A DNA stretch of 64,000 nucleotides from Paraglaciecola sp. 20A4 (GTDB taxonomy: Bacteria > Pseudomonadota > Gammaproteobacteria > Enterobacterales > Alteromonadaceae): the NCBI RefSeq assembly GCF_011378905.1, contig NZ_WTPY01000011.1, positions 29,255-93,254 of the forward strand, given 5' to 3'. The notes beneath the pieces are model-generated. The model searched no databases and was not told where the DNA came from. It saw only the letters and a program-made list of their open reading frames with translations. Below, piece by piece: positions 45,797-54,344 of the stretch. Within the stretch, counting starts at the first letter, position 1; the number at the start of each line of letters is the position of its first letter. Made by a program: the position numbers and the translations under genes.

Positions 45797-48439
45797 TTAA
45801 AAACGCTTATGTAAAGTTACGCCGAAGGTAGCCGGATCAGATATATAGGCATTGAGTTTGCCTTCTTGTAAAGGGGTGTTGAAATCTATGTGATTAAGAT
45901 ATTCCTCGTCCAATACATTACGTCCCCAAAAGACCAGGTCCATATCGTATTTCTCGAAGTTCATGAAAAAGCGTAGGTTAAGCAAGTTGTATGAATCTTG
46001 AACCGCAAATGGGTCGTTACTACCATCCAATACGACATCACCCGTGTAGCTAAATTCGGCTAACACATAAGCGTTGATATCATCTCGAATAGTGAAATCT
46101 TTCTTGACCTTAATCATCGCATAATCTTCAGGTTCACCACCTGGTCTATCACCTGAACGATCACAATATGGATTCGGAGCAGCCGGATCGGTACTTTCTT
46201 GCCCCGGATCTGCTATACCCGTATGCCAGGTATATGCAGTCCAGCAATTTCCTCGCATAAAGTTATCGTATTCAGCATTGACACGAGCGTACACAAAATC
46301 AACTTGAACTGTGTCCGTGGGTAACCACGTTAGCTCAACTTCCAAACCTGAGGTCTTATAATCACCGGCATTTTGCAAGTTAAAGCCAGTTCCCGTAAAC
46401 GTGCTGGCTTGTATATCGTCGACTATCGTTGAGTGAACAGCAACATTGACCCGCAAATCGTGTTCAATAAAGTCTTTCTTAAGGCCTAGTTCGAAAGCGC
46501 GTGATGTTTCGGCCCCAAAAATAGGATCGAACCCCTCTGATATCCTATCTGTATTCGTTCCACCGGACTTATATCCAGTACCGTACGACGCATAAAGCAG
46601 GGTATTACGGTCTGGGAAATAGCTCAATTTCACCGTCCCAGTTACTTGATCATCGCTTAACGAATCTGAAATATCTGATCTATCGGCTGTAATGGCACCA
46701 AGAGGGTTAAACCCCCACCCAACACGTTGAAATGGCGTTAATGCAGCAAGAGCAGCCTGCCCTTCAGGGCTAGTAATATCAATAGTGTTTGTTTGGATCC
46801 CCGTCAAAACATTTCCAGCAGCAGCAGCCCCATACAGTAATGTACCTGGAACAATTGAGGTCGGATTCTGAGGATCACCCACAGAAGAGAAAAACGTAGG
46901 GAACGCGGAATTGTCTGCTAAATTTTCAGTAAAAACCGTTGACAGGTCTTTGCTTTCATCGGTGTAGCGCAAACCAGCTGTGAGAGTGAATTTTTCGGTT
47001 AATCGATAATCAACCTGTCCAAAAATAGCGTAACTTTCGTGTGTTTGTTTGGCAATGTGGTCAAAGGCCGAAAAAGCAGGCGCCGGTGCAGCAGAAGGAG
47101 CTATAAGCCCGTTCGTTGCAACACTTAAGGTATCGATGCCAGCAAGTAAGTCATTAAACGCGCCTTGAGAGAAGCCAGACAGAAAAAAATCATTGAATTG
47201 CTCGCCCGTGTACAAGCTATAATCTAAATCTAAATTCTGGTGGAAATAGTAAGCGCCGAGTATGCCCGACATATTTTCAGAGTTGTAATCAATGCGTAAT
47301 TCTTGCGAAAAAGAGCGCTGTTGTGAATCATTGCGCGTGCCAAACAAATCGGCATCGGTGAAGTCACTATCAATATTATCAACAGAGTCAAAGTTGCGAT
47401 AAGCAGATATAGAAACCAGCGTGTATTGTTTATCAATATTCCAATTAATCTCAGCTGACAAACCACGGTCTTTCATGCTGGACTCAGGTAGAAACGAAAG
47501 CGCAACCTCTCGCTCAAAAAAATCATCACCATCAAATATAGTAGCGTTAAATGGCGCCTGTGATAGCAAACTATCCGAACCAAACTTACCTTCAATTCCG
47601 GATGCTTCGGCATTACTTAACTGCACTGGTGCAGCACAGCAAACTTCATCTATCTGTGAATAATCAGCAATAATTCGAACGGATAAATCATTGCTGGGTG
47701 TGTATAAGGCTTGAACCCTGCCGCCCCAACGATCTCTATCATTTATTACGTCATCACCATAGTTAACATCACTAACAAAGCCGTCACGCTGACTACCAAA
47801 ACCGGTAAAACGAAAAGCAAGGACATTATCAATGGCAGAAATTGATGCAGCACCTGAATAATTCACTAACCCGTAATTACCGATTGTTGCTTCAACAAAA
47901 TTATTAGTACCGCTATGATCAGGGGCTACACTACGGATTAACATCGCGCCTGAAGGGGTATTTTTACCAAACAAAGTACCTTGAGGACCACGTAGCACTT
48001 CTACCGCTTCAATATCGACGAGATTGTTGACCATAGAACTCTGGCGAGCACGATAAACCCCATCAACATAAAGCCCCACAGACGACTCTAAACCAAAGTT
48101 CTGTGAAGACGTACCAATCCCGCGTATTGAAAAGCTCGAATTAGTCACATTCTGAGTTTGAAATGCTGATGAAGCCGGCACACTGGCCGTAACATCAAAC
48201 ATGTCCTGTAGCACAGCCTCAGTCATCTGTTTACCGGAAATTGCCGTAACAGACACAGGCACGGCTTGCATATTCTGTTTTCGTTTTTGCGCTTTAACCG
48301 TAATCGTTTCCAGACGCAGAGTTTCTACTTCTTCTTCGATTTCCTGAGCACAAACAATGGGGATCGTAAGACCCAAAGAAAGTGTTACCAATACCGCAAT
48401 CGGGTTTCTTATAAATTTAGGCGTTGCTGTTTTATCCAT
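45797..48439 (-). CDS. TonB-dependent outer-membrane receptor
   Basis: About 880 residues from the chosen ATG at 48439, which has aaggac 7 bases upstream and gives a signal peptide (MDKTATPKFIRNPIAVLVTL, cleavage near VCAQ); an earlier ATG adds 30 unlikely residues. TonB box region LRLETITVKAQKRKQ, plug motifs (VPVSVTAISGKQM, RGIGTSSQNFG, DGVYRARQ, LRGPQGTLFGKN), then barrel ending FGVTLHKRF. It imports an unknown large nutrient; the plug and barrel are of the type common in marine polysaccharide and sugar users. Confidence 0.93.
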   Translation of the reverse strand: MDKTATPKFIRNPIAVLVTLSLGLTIPIVCAQEIEEEVETLRLETITVKAQKRKQNMQAVPVSVTAISGKQMTEAVLQDMFDVTASVPASSAFQTQNVTNSSFSIRGIGTSSQNFGLESSVGLYVDGVYRARQSSMVNNLVDIEAVEVLRGPQGTLFGKNTPSGAMLIRSVAPDHSGTNNFVEATIGNYGLVNYSGAASISAIDNVLAFRFTGFGSQRDGFVSDVNYGDDVINDRDRWGGRVQALYTPSNDLSVRIIADYSQIDEVCCAAPVQLSNAEASGIEGKFGSDSLLSQAPFNATIFDGDDFFEREVALSFLPESSMKDRGLSAEINWNIDKQYTLVSISAYRNFDSVDNIDSDFTDADLFGTRNDSQQRSFSQELRIDYNSENMSGILGAYYFHQNLDLDYSLYTGEQFNDFFLSGFSQGAFNDLLAGIDTLSVATNGLIAPSAAPAPAFSAFDHIAKQTHESYAIFGQVDYRLTEKFTLTAGLRYTDESKDLSTVFTENLADNSAFPTFFSSVGDPQNPTSIVPGTLLYGAAAAGNVLTGIQTNTIDITSPEGQAALAALTPFQRVGWGFNPLGAITADRSDISDSLSDDQVTGTVKLSYFPDRNTLLYASYGTGYKSGGTNTDRISEGFDPIFGAETSRAFELGLKKDFIEHDLRVNVAVHSTIVDDIQASTFTGTGFNLQNAGDYKTSGLEVELTWLPTDTVQVDFVYARVNAEYDNFMRGNCWTAYTWHTGIADPGQESTDPAAPNPYCDRSGDRPGGEPEDYAMIKVKKDFTIRDDINAYVLAEFSYTGDVVLDGSNDPFAVQDSYNLLNLRFFMNFEKYDMDLVFWGRNVLDEEYLNHIDFNTPLQEGKLNAYISDPATFGVTLHKRF

Positions 48440-48533
48440 GTGTGTGTCCTTTTCCTGGCAGTTTATCGTTTTAAAATGATTTTTCGTTTGAGTTTTAGCT
48501 GACTGTTGCATGCGCACTAGACTCCACACACAT

Positions 48534-48815
48534 TTACCAGCGTTTTCTATTCAAAAAACCTAAGGCTGCATGTTTATAGTTCTGAGTTGAATCATTCAGA
48601 TAAAGCAAACATAGTTGCCTGAAAATCCGCTTTCCAATCATTATCACGGATAGGAAGACTGTTATTACGACATCGAAATAGTCAAATTTTTTGGTAGTAT
48701 TGGAGTGTATTAAGGCGTTCAGCACAAAACAGGGGATGAGCAATATATTTAAACTATAAAGCTCGATCTGGCGGAATAGCCCCAAAGGTGCATTTAACGA
48801 GGTTTTAAATTGCAT
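48534..48815 (-). CDS. Small hypothetical membrane protein
   Basis: A 93-residue frame with two hydrophobic segments (about 20-37 and 47-60). A good ribosome site (aagga) lies 8 bases before the ATG, which argues it is translated. It ends just upstream of the TonB receptor start. No family is recognised, and base composition does not settle whether it is real. Confidence 0.4.
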   Translation of the reverse strand: MQFKTSLNAPLGLFRQIELYSLNILLIPCFVLNALIHSNTTKKFDYFDVVITVFLSVIMIGKRIFRQLCLLYLNDSTQNYKHAALGFLNRKRW

Positions 48816-49110
48816 GCTGTTATCCTTAACAATCCGTATTAAGCGAAGTCAATAACACCTGTAGCTCTCGTGGCATTAACGTTTGTAATGTATGTCCGAC
48901 GCTTTAAAATACCTTGAACATCAAATTTCACATAGATAAAAATAGCTTTCAAATAACGCTAAAGAATAACCTACAAGCGACTAAGGTAATACCTTTCATC
49001 AATAGAGACTAGTGGTATAAAATCCCCTAACCTAACCTCTCTTGGGCAACCTTCCTTCTTGCGCCTATCATTTGATTGGTTTCTATACGACAGATAGATT
49101 TAAATCTAGG

Positions 49111-49884
49111 TTACTTTATAGCAACTGGATTTAGTGTATGCAATGACAAGCTGATTGGATAATGATCGGAAGAGTGAATATTCGTATGCACATGGGCGTT
49201 CACAACCTCTAATCCTCGAAAATAGATATGGTCAAGGTGCTGAAATAAATGATTGATCCTTGGCTTACGATCCATCCTTACTTCGTTTAACGAAAACGAT
49301 CTTGCTAACTGATTAAAGTAGCGCAACCTTTTTCCATTCCATGTATTAAAGTCACCCGCTAACAATATGGGTCCATCATGATTTTCCAGCATGTGGAATA
49401 CTTGGTTCAGGTGTGTACTAAACTTATCAAAAGAAACAAAATTAATAATGTGAGAGTTTACCACCAGCAGCGACTGCCCTAAGGTCGGCAATGGATATAC
49501 CGTTGCTAACAACATTTTTTTTGTCTGTGAAAGAGGCTCACTAGGCTTCGACACCGAAAAATAATGTTGCTGCGCCGCAACAGTTGAGCCCGTTTTAACG
49601 CCCGTTTCAATATTCGTTTTCACGTTCTTAAAACTACGCGCCATCATCCATTGATGCTGCAACGACTTTTTGAAGTCGACATCATAAGGTGAATTTAATA
49701 TCGCTTCTTGTAAAAGGATTAAATCTTTGTCACTAGACAGAGATTTGAAATCCTCTAACCAACCCTTTTTTTTGCATTTAAACACATTCCATAGCAAAAG
49801 CTCAATGTTCGGGCCCATCACTTGGTTGGGTGCATGCCCCATTATTTTCAAGGACTCCAATGGACTGTAACGACTCTTAAGCAT
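49111..49884 (-). CDS. Endonuclease/exonuclease/phosphatase-family protein
   Basis: About 257 residues from the ATG at 49884 (aaagg 10 bases upstream); a TTG further up adds 7 residues. The EEP fold is shown by LLLWNVFKCKKKGW, LILLQEAIL (metal Glu), VVNSHI, LLAGDFNTWNG and the C-terminal HSSDHYPISLSL. Such enzymes cut DNA, RNA or phosphoesters. The gene lies just downstream of cardiolipin synthase on the same strand, 60 bases apart, so it may have a membrane-lipid or stress role; the substrate is unknown. Confidence 0.85.
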   Translation of the reverse strand: MLKSRYSPLESLKIMGHAPNQVMGPNIELLLWNVFKCKKKGWLEDFKSLSSDKDLILLQEAILNSPYDVDFKKSLQHQWMMARSFKNVKTNIETGVKTGSTVAAQQHYFSVSKPSEPLSQTKKMLLATVYPLPTLGQSLLVVNSHIINFVSFDKFSTHLNQVFHMLENHDGPILLAGDFNTWNGKRLRYFNQLARSFSLNEVRMDRKPRINHLFQHLDHIYFRGLEVVNAHVHTNIHSSDHYPISLSLHTLNPVAIK

Positions 49885-49943
49885 GACTATATTGGCCTTT
49901 AGCAAACAAGATTATAAACAGATCTAATAGCTTACTAACCCTA

Positions 49944-51407
49944 TCAAAGATAAGGTGAAAACAACCGGAACAAATTATTACGAACCTTCTTATAGATGGA
50001 TAGATTGCTAATTTCCTGCTGTGTAACCGGTAGCGAATTTTGCTTTTTAGAGAGAAAAAAAGCACTCAATTTGGCATTAAGTTGGCTATCAAAACATTCT
50101 AAATTGATTTCAAAATTGAATTCCAAACTTCTGGCATCCCAGTTAGTAGAACCGACAAATGACCAAATATCATCAATAACAACAATTTTACTGTGATCAA
50201 ATGGCCTTTTATTTTTATAAATTTTTACACCATGCTCAATTATGCGCGAGAAATTTGCTTCCATCACCCAATCCACAAAAGGAATGTTACTGTGTTCAGG
50301 TACAATTATCTCCACTGATACGCCACGTAAGGCCGCAGCGTGTAAATACGTCATTAAAGTTTGGTCAGGTATAAAGTAAGGGGTCATAATTTTCACACTT
50401 GTTTGTGCGCAAACGAGTGCATTAATCAAGGTCCACCGTATTTTATTGTGGTCTTCATCGGGACCATCTTGAATAACGCGAGCGACAACAGTTTTATTGC
50501 TGGTTTGGGCCATTGGATTTTGCACGAACAAAGGAAATTCAATTAATTCTCCTGTCGCAAAAAACCAATCTTCGACAAATACCTGACTAATCTGATCAAT
50601 CACCGGACCGGTCACTTTAAAGTGAATATCATCAATGGGGTGTTCTGCCGATTCCACCTCATTTTCTTTACTTATATTCATTCCGCCGACATAGGCTACG
50701 TCACCATCCACACAAAGTATTTTTCGGTGGTTTCGTAAATTTATAAAGCGAATACTAGTAAGCGAAATTGCAGGTAAAAAACGAGCTGTCTTCACCCCTA
50801 GTTTTTTTAACGCTCTGTCTGATTTATGCCAGCTGTATCCAATGCCTACCCCATCCAATAAAACGTTAACGATAACACCTCGTTGATGCGCATCAGACAA
50901 GGCATTTACAAATTTTCGTCCAAGTGAGTCGCAGTCAAATATGTAACTCGATAAAACAATATAGCGTTTAGCCGCATCAATTGATTGAATCATTTCTGGG
51001 TAAGCCATATCACCATTAATAAGTGGTTCAATGCTATTATCTGTAACATAGTTAACAGGGTGAATAGTGTGCCCCGCTATTATTGCCGGTTGCCAATGAG
51101 TCGGCAGATGAGATATTTTATTGGGTTTATCTGGAGAGCGAAAATCCTGCTTAAGTGTTTGAGGATGCTTTTTCTGCGCTGAGCGCTTAATACGATTTAT
51201 CCCAAACAGCCAATAAAATAAGCTGCCTACGACGGGCGAAAAGATAGCCAAGCCAATCCACGCTAACGATGTACGTTCATTTTCTTTGAACAGAAGTACA
51301 TGTAAGGATGTCATAATGGACAAGCCAATATGCAAAACAACTATGATGGTTACCCAATGGATGTAAATCCATTCGACCCATTGTTCAAATATTTGCATAA
51401 AATCCAA
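49944..51407 (-). CDS. cls: Cardiolipin synthase (phospholipase D family)
   Basis: A 487-residue enzyme. Two N-terminal membrane helices (about 18-40 and 48-70) are followed by two HKD motifs: HRKILCVDGD (His227, Lys229, Asp234) and HSKIVVIDD (His405, Lys407, Asp412). It joins two phosphatidylglycerols to make cardiolipin at the inner membrane. The length fits ClsA-type enzymes. The EEP gene follows and a PGPGW gene is divergent, forming a small membrane-related group. Confidence 0.93.
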   Translation of the reverse strand: MDFMQIFEQWVEWIYIHWVTIIVVLHIGLSIMTSLHVLLFKENERTSLAWIGLAIFSPVVGSLFYWLFGINRIKRSAQKKHPQTLKQDFRSPDKPNKISHLPTHWQPAIIAGHTIHPVNYVTDNSIEPLINGDMAYPEMIQSIDAAKRYIVLSSYIFDCDSLGRKFVNALSDAHQRGVIVNVLLDGVGIGYSWHKSDRALKKLGVKTARFLPAISLTSIRFINLRNHRKILCVDGDVAYVGGMNISKENEVESAEHPIDDIHFKVTGPVIDQISQVFVEDWFFATGELIEFPLFVQNPMAQTSNKTVVARVIQDGPDEDHNKIRWTLINALVCAQTSVKIMTPYFIPDQTLMTYLHAAALRGVSVEIIVPEHSNIPFVDWVMEANFSRIIEHGVKIYKNKRPFDHSKIVVIDDIWSFVGSTNWDARSLEFNFEINLECFDSQLNAKLSAFFLSKKQNSLPVTQQEISNLSIYKKVRNNLFRLFSPYL

Positions 51408-51446
51408 CTCAAATAATGCGCATGTAAATCAATTTCGGAAAACAAA

Positions 51447-51905
51447 GTGCTGACAGAATATTACACCAAAGCGACAACCTTTCTAACGGAGACAATGGGC
51501 CCAAATTTTATATTCTTAACCATTTTGCTAACGACGGCGGTTTCTATAGGTTATTTTATATTGATGAGTTACATCATTACAAACATGGATAAACGATACT
51601 TTATCCGCAGAAAAAGCAAAGGTAAAAATGCTGACGTCATCTCTATACTATCGTCGGGTAAAAGCAGCGTAATATTCATCATTGAAATGGCAAAAATACT
51701 TATTGGGATAGGTTTACTGGTGTGTGGGATTATTATGTTAGTTTTGCCCGGGCAAGGCTTAATTACCATGTTAATAGGGCTAAGCCTGATCCCCTTCCCT
51801 GGCAAAAATGAATTAGAGCAGAATCTTCTATCAAGAAAATCGGTCAGATCTTCCCTCAATTGGATCCGTGCCAAAGCCAATAAAGAGCCCTTTATTTTTG
51901 ATTAA
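51447..51905 (+). CDS. PGPGW-family transmembrane protein
   Basis: A 152-residue inner-membrane protein. One membrane segment lies at about 20-42, and a pair at 80-115 holds the family signature GIIMLVLPGQGLITMLIGLSL, a PGPGW variant with Gln in place of the second Pro. The function is unknown. It is divergent from the cardiolipin synthase gene by 39 bases, so they share a promoter region. Confidence 0.75.
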   Translation: MLTEYYTKATTFLTETMGPNFIFLTILLTTAVSIGYFILMSYIITNMDKRYFIRRKSKGKNADVISILSSGKSSVIFIIEMAKILIGIGLLVCGIIMLVLPGQGLITMLIGLSLIPFPGKNELEQNLLSRKSVRSSLNWIRAKANKEPFIFD

Positions 51906-52397
51906 ATAAGCGGCTACTTTTTGAATAGTGGTGAAGCATCACACCGTCATCTTATTTTAGACTGAAATTATCTATTTCAACATTGCTACTCAGGCAGCTT
52001 CACGCCGTTAGTTAGGCATCATTTTACCGACCCAAAAATAAGATTCTAAGCAATATATTACGTCTACTCGTCGATACATATGTTATTCACTGCTAAGCAG
52101 ATAGGTTTTATCAAAACGACAACTTGTAGCTGACAAGCGTGATACATCAATAATCAATAATCAACAAGATACAAATCTAAACGCCTATAAAGTGTCCGTT
52201 TTTTTTCCACTTACTTTCTATAATTCAGCTAAGCTATTGATTTTATTGAAAGGCTCGAAATTTGCATTATTTTCAATAGCATGAAAACTTCTATGCGTTT
52301 TGGAGGGATTCTTGGCTGAAGCGTATCCGTGTGGGGTACAAATAATAATAAATTCTACATGCCGTCATTTTGTTTAATAACGTCTAAAGGTAATTTA
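51906..52397. other. Regulatory region and 5' leader of the GDSL hydrolase gene
   Basis: About 490 bases without a gene. It contains the sigma-54-like promoter at 52252-52266 and a leader of about 120 bases to the ATG. Nothing else distinctive is visible. Confidence 0.5.
52252..52266 (+). promoter_or_regulatory. Sigma-54 (RpoN) type -24/-12 promoter
   Basis: GGCTCGAAATTTGCA has the diagnostic GG-N10-GC spacing (GG at 52252-52253, GC at 52264-52265) and matches most of the consensus TGGCACG-N4-TTGCA. It lies about 130 bases before the PEP-CTERM hydrolase ATG. In exosortase bacteria PEP-CTERM genes are often RpoN/PrsR-dependent, which supports it. Promoter activity is inferred. Confidence 0.6.
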
Positions 52398-53312
52398 ATG
52401 AAAATAATAATTAATCCACTCGCTAGAAGTCTTAATTTTTTCGGGAACAAAGTAAAACAAACGATTTCTTTAACTGCGGCTTCTCTGCTAATTGTCAGCG
52501 CGACAGCCACGGCTACACCAATCAGTAGTCTTAATATTTTTGGTGACTCGCTATCAGATACAGGAGCACTGACCTATCTTGCCCCTGCATTTTGTCCCCC
52601 TGATCCCTATGCTGATTGTCGATTCTCTAATGGACCAGTTTGGGTTGAGCTTTTAGCAGACGAGCTAGGCTTATCTGCTACTACCGCTTACGCAGGTACC
52701 GGCGGAACGAATTACGCTATCGGCGGGCAAAGAACTGATAATGTTCTCGAGGAACAGATCCCTGGATTTTTAGCCTTAAATGGGGGCGTCGCAGATGCTG
52801 ATGCACTCTACGTTATATGGGCTGGGGGCAATGATTTTCTGCAAAATAATCCAGTTGATACCTACACCCCGATGAGTGCAGTTACCAACATCATCGATAG
52901 TGTTTTATCTCTCTCAGCAGCAGGTGCAATGGACTTTTTAATTCCCAACCTACCTATCGCCGATCCTTGGGCTTTGGCCTTTAATTCTGCGTTAGCAAGT
53001 AGTCTTGGCACAATTGGTGGCGGATTAAACATTACTCAAGTCGATGCGTTCAGTACCTTTCTTGACATAACGCTGAATCAGGACGAATACCCTTTCACTA
53101 ATGTATCCCAACCTTGTTTAAACGGTGTTACCGCTTGTGCAGATCCTGAAGAATACTTGTTATGGGACGAAGTACACCCAACCGCAGCTGGACATCGGTT
53201 TATTGCGGCTGCGGCACTGGCTGCCTTGCCAGTATCGGAGCCTGCCATGCTGGCAATTTTTGGCATTGGATTGATTGGACTGATGCGTACAAGACGCAAA
53301 ACTTTAGCCTAA
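52398..53312 (+). CDS. Secreted GDSL/SGNH hydrolase with PEP-CTERM sorting signal
   Basis: About 304 residues from the ATG at 52398 (aaagg upstream, MKIIINPLARSLNFFGNKVK); an upstream ATG adds 23 poor residues. Signal peptide ends near ATATA (about 38). Block I IFGDSLSDTG gives Ser51; block III WAGGNDFLQ; block V DEVHPTAAGH supplies Asp and His. The C-terminus SEPAMLAIFGIGLIGLMRTRRK is a PEP-CTERM signal: the PEP triad reads SEP here, then a membrane helix and Arg cluster. An exosortase would anchor or cut it. It hydrolyses esters outside the cell; the substrate is unknown. Confidence 0.88.
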   Translation: MKIIINPLARSLNFFGNKVKQTISLTAASLLIVSATATATPISSLNIFGDSLSDTGALTYLAPAFCPPDPYADCRFSNGPVWVELLADELGLSATTAYAGTGGTNYAIGGQRTDNVLEEQIPGFLALNGGVADADALYVIWAGGNDFLQNNPVDTYTPMSAVTNIIDSVLSLSAAGAMDFLIPNLPIADPWALAFNSALASSLGTIGGGLNITQVDAFSTFLDITLNQDEYPFTNVSQPCLNGVTACADPEEYLLWDEVHPTAAGHRFIAAAALAALPVSEPAMLAIFGIGLIGLMRTRRKTLA

Positions 53313-53334
53313 GAAATGTAACGTAATAACAATT

Positions 53335-53357
53335 AGCCCTCTACGGAGGGCTTTTTT
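53335..53357 (+). terminator. Rho-independent terminator after GDSL hydrolase gene
   Basis: Stem AGCCCTC (53335-53341) with GAGGGCT (53346-53352), TACG loop, then a six-T run. It is a textbook intrinsic terminator 23 bases after the stop codon. Confidence 0.88.
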
Positions 53358-53536
53358 ATAGCTGTAATTTAGTCACCAATACCGGTTTGAATACCCGAGT
53401 CGACAGAAGATTCTAAGACGCATTAATCAGCGACCATTTGCGATGCTACTCGCTATTTGTGAGCAAAACATCGTTATGTCTTACCAGTTTTTATTTTTAG
53501 CACCATACTCACATTATGTGACTAGCATTAGAAGTA

Positions 53537-54229
53537 TCAACTTATTGTGACGTTAAAAGCCTGACCAACCAGTGCGGTCGCTAACAAGGCCAAGGCCCCC
53601 CAAAAGGTCACTCTAACAACACCCGTCAGGATTTTCGCCCCACTCAGATAAGCTGATATAACACCCAACATCGCCAGAAAAATCAGCGATAATAGCGCTA
53701 TAACCAAGGACAAATTATCGGCTTGGTAAAAATATGCCGTCATTAACGGTAATAGTGCACCAAATGTAAAACTAAGCGCTGATGCAAATGCGGCAGATAA
53801 TGGCTTGGCTGAGGTTAGCTCAGAAATACCAATGTCGTCTCTAGCGTGTGCGCCTAGGGCATCATGAGACATCAATTGTTGCGCTACCGTCACCGATAAC
53901 GCCTGCTCTACACCACGCTGTTGATATATTTTAGCCAGCTCGGTTACTTCTGACTCGTAATCATTTTCCAGTGACTGCTTTTCTAACAGCAGATCGGCTT
54001 TTTCAGTGTCGGCCTGAGCACAAACAGATACATATTCTCCCGCGGCCATGGATATCGCCCCTGCAACCAAGCCGGCCGTACCGGCGACTACGATGGAAAT
54101 ATGGCTGGCATTAGCCGCGGCGACACCAACAATAAGGCTCGCAGTTGATACAATGCCATCATTTGCACCGAGTACAGCCGCTCTTAACCAACCCACGCGA
54201 TTCTGACGATGAGGTTGTGTGTGGGACAT
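53537..54229 (-). CDS. VIT1/CCC1-family iron/manganese transporter
   Basis: A 230-residue membrane protein with the VIT family layout: GWLRAAVLGANDGIVSTASLIVGVAAA at the start, then AGAISMAAGEYVSVCAQADTE, and two more helices near the end. Proteins of this family move Fe2+ or Mn2+ out of the cytoplasm, usually with proton exchange. It lies last in the minus-strand set with the H+-ATPase gene 115 bases upstream, which hints at ion homeostasis. Confidence 0.9.
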   Translation of the reverse strand: MSHTQPHRQNRVGWLRAAVLGANDGIVSTASLIVGVAAANASHISIVVAGTAGLVAGAISMAAGEYVSVCAQADTEKADLLLEKQSLENDYESEVTELAKIYQQRGVEQALSVTVAQQLMSHDALGAHARDDIGISELTSAKPLSAAFASALSFTFGALLPLMTAYFYQADNLSLVIALLSLIFLAMLGVISAYLSGAKILTGVVRVTFWGALALLATALVGQAFNVTIS

Positions 54230-54344
54230 CAGGTCGTTTTCCTTAAATCGTTTTTATTTTATGTTGCCACTCGCAGTACAAAATGCGGCTAACATGGAAG
54301 TTGCACAGCACTATTGCAATCGTTACACATCAGCCACTACCTTA

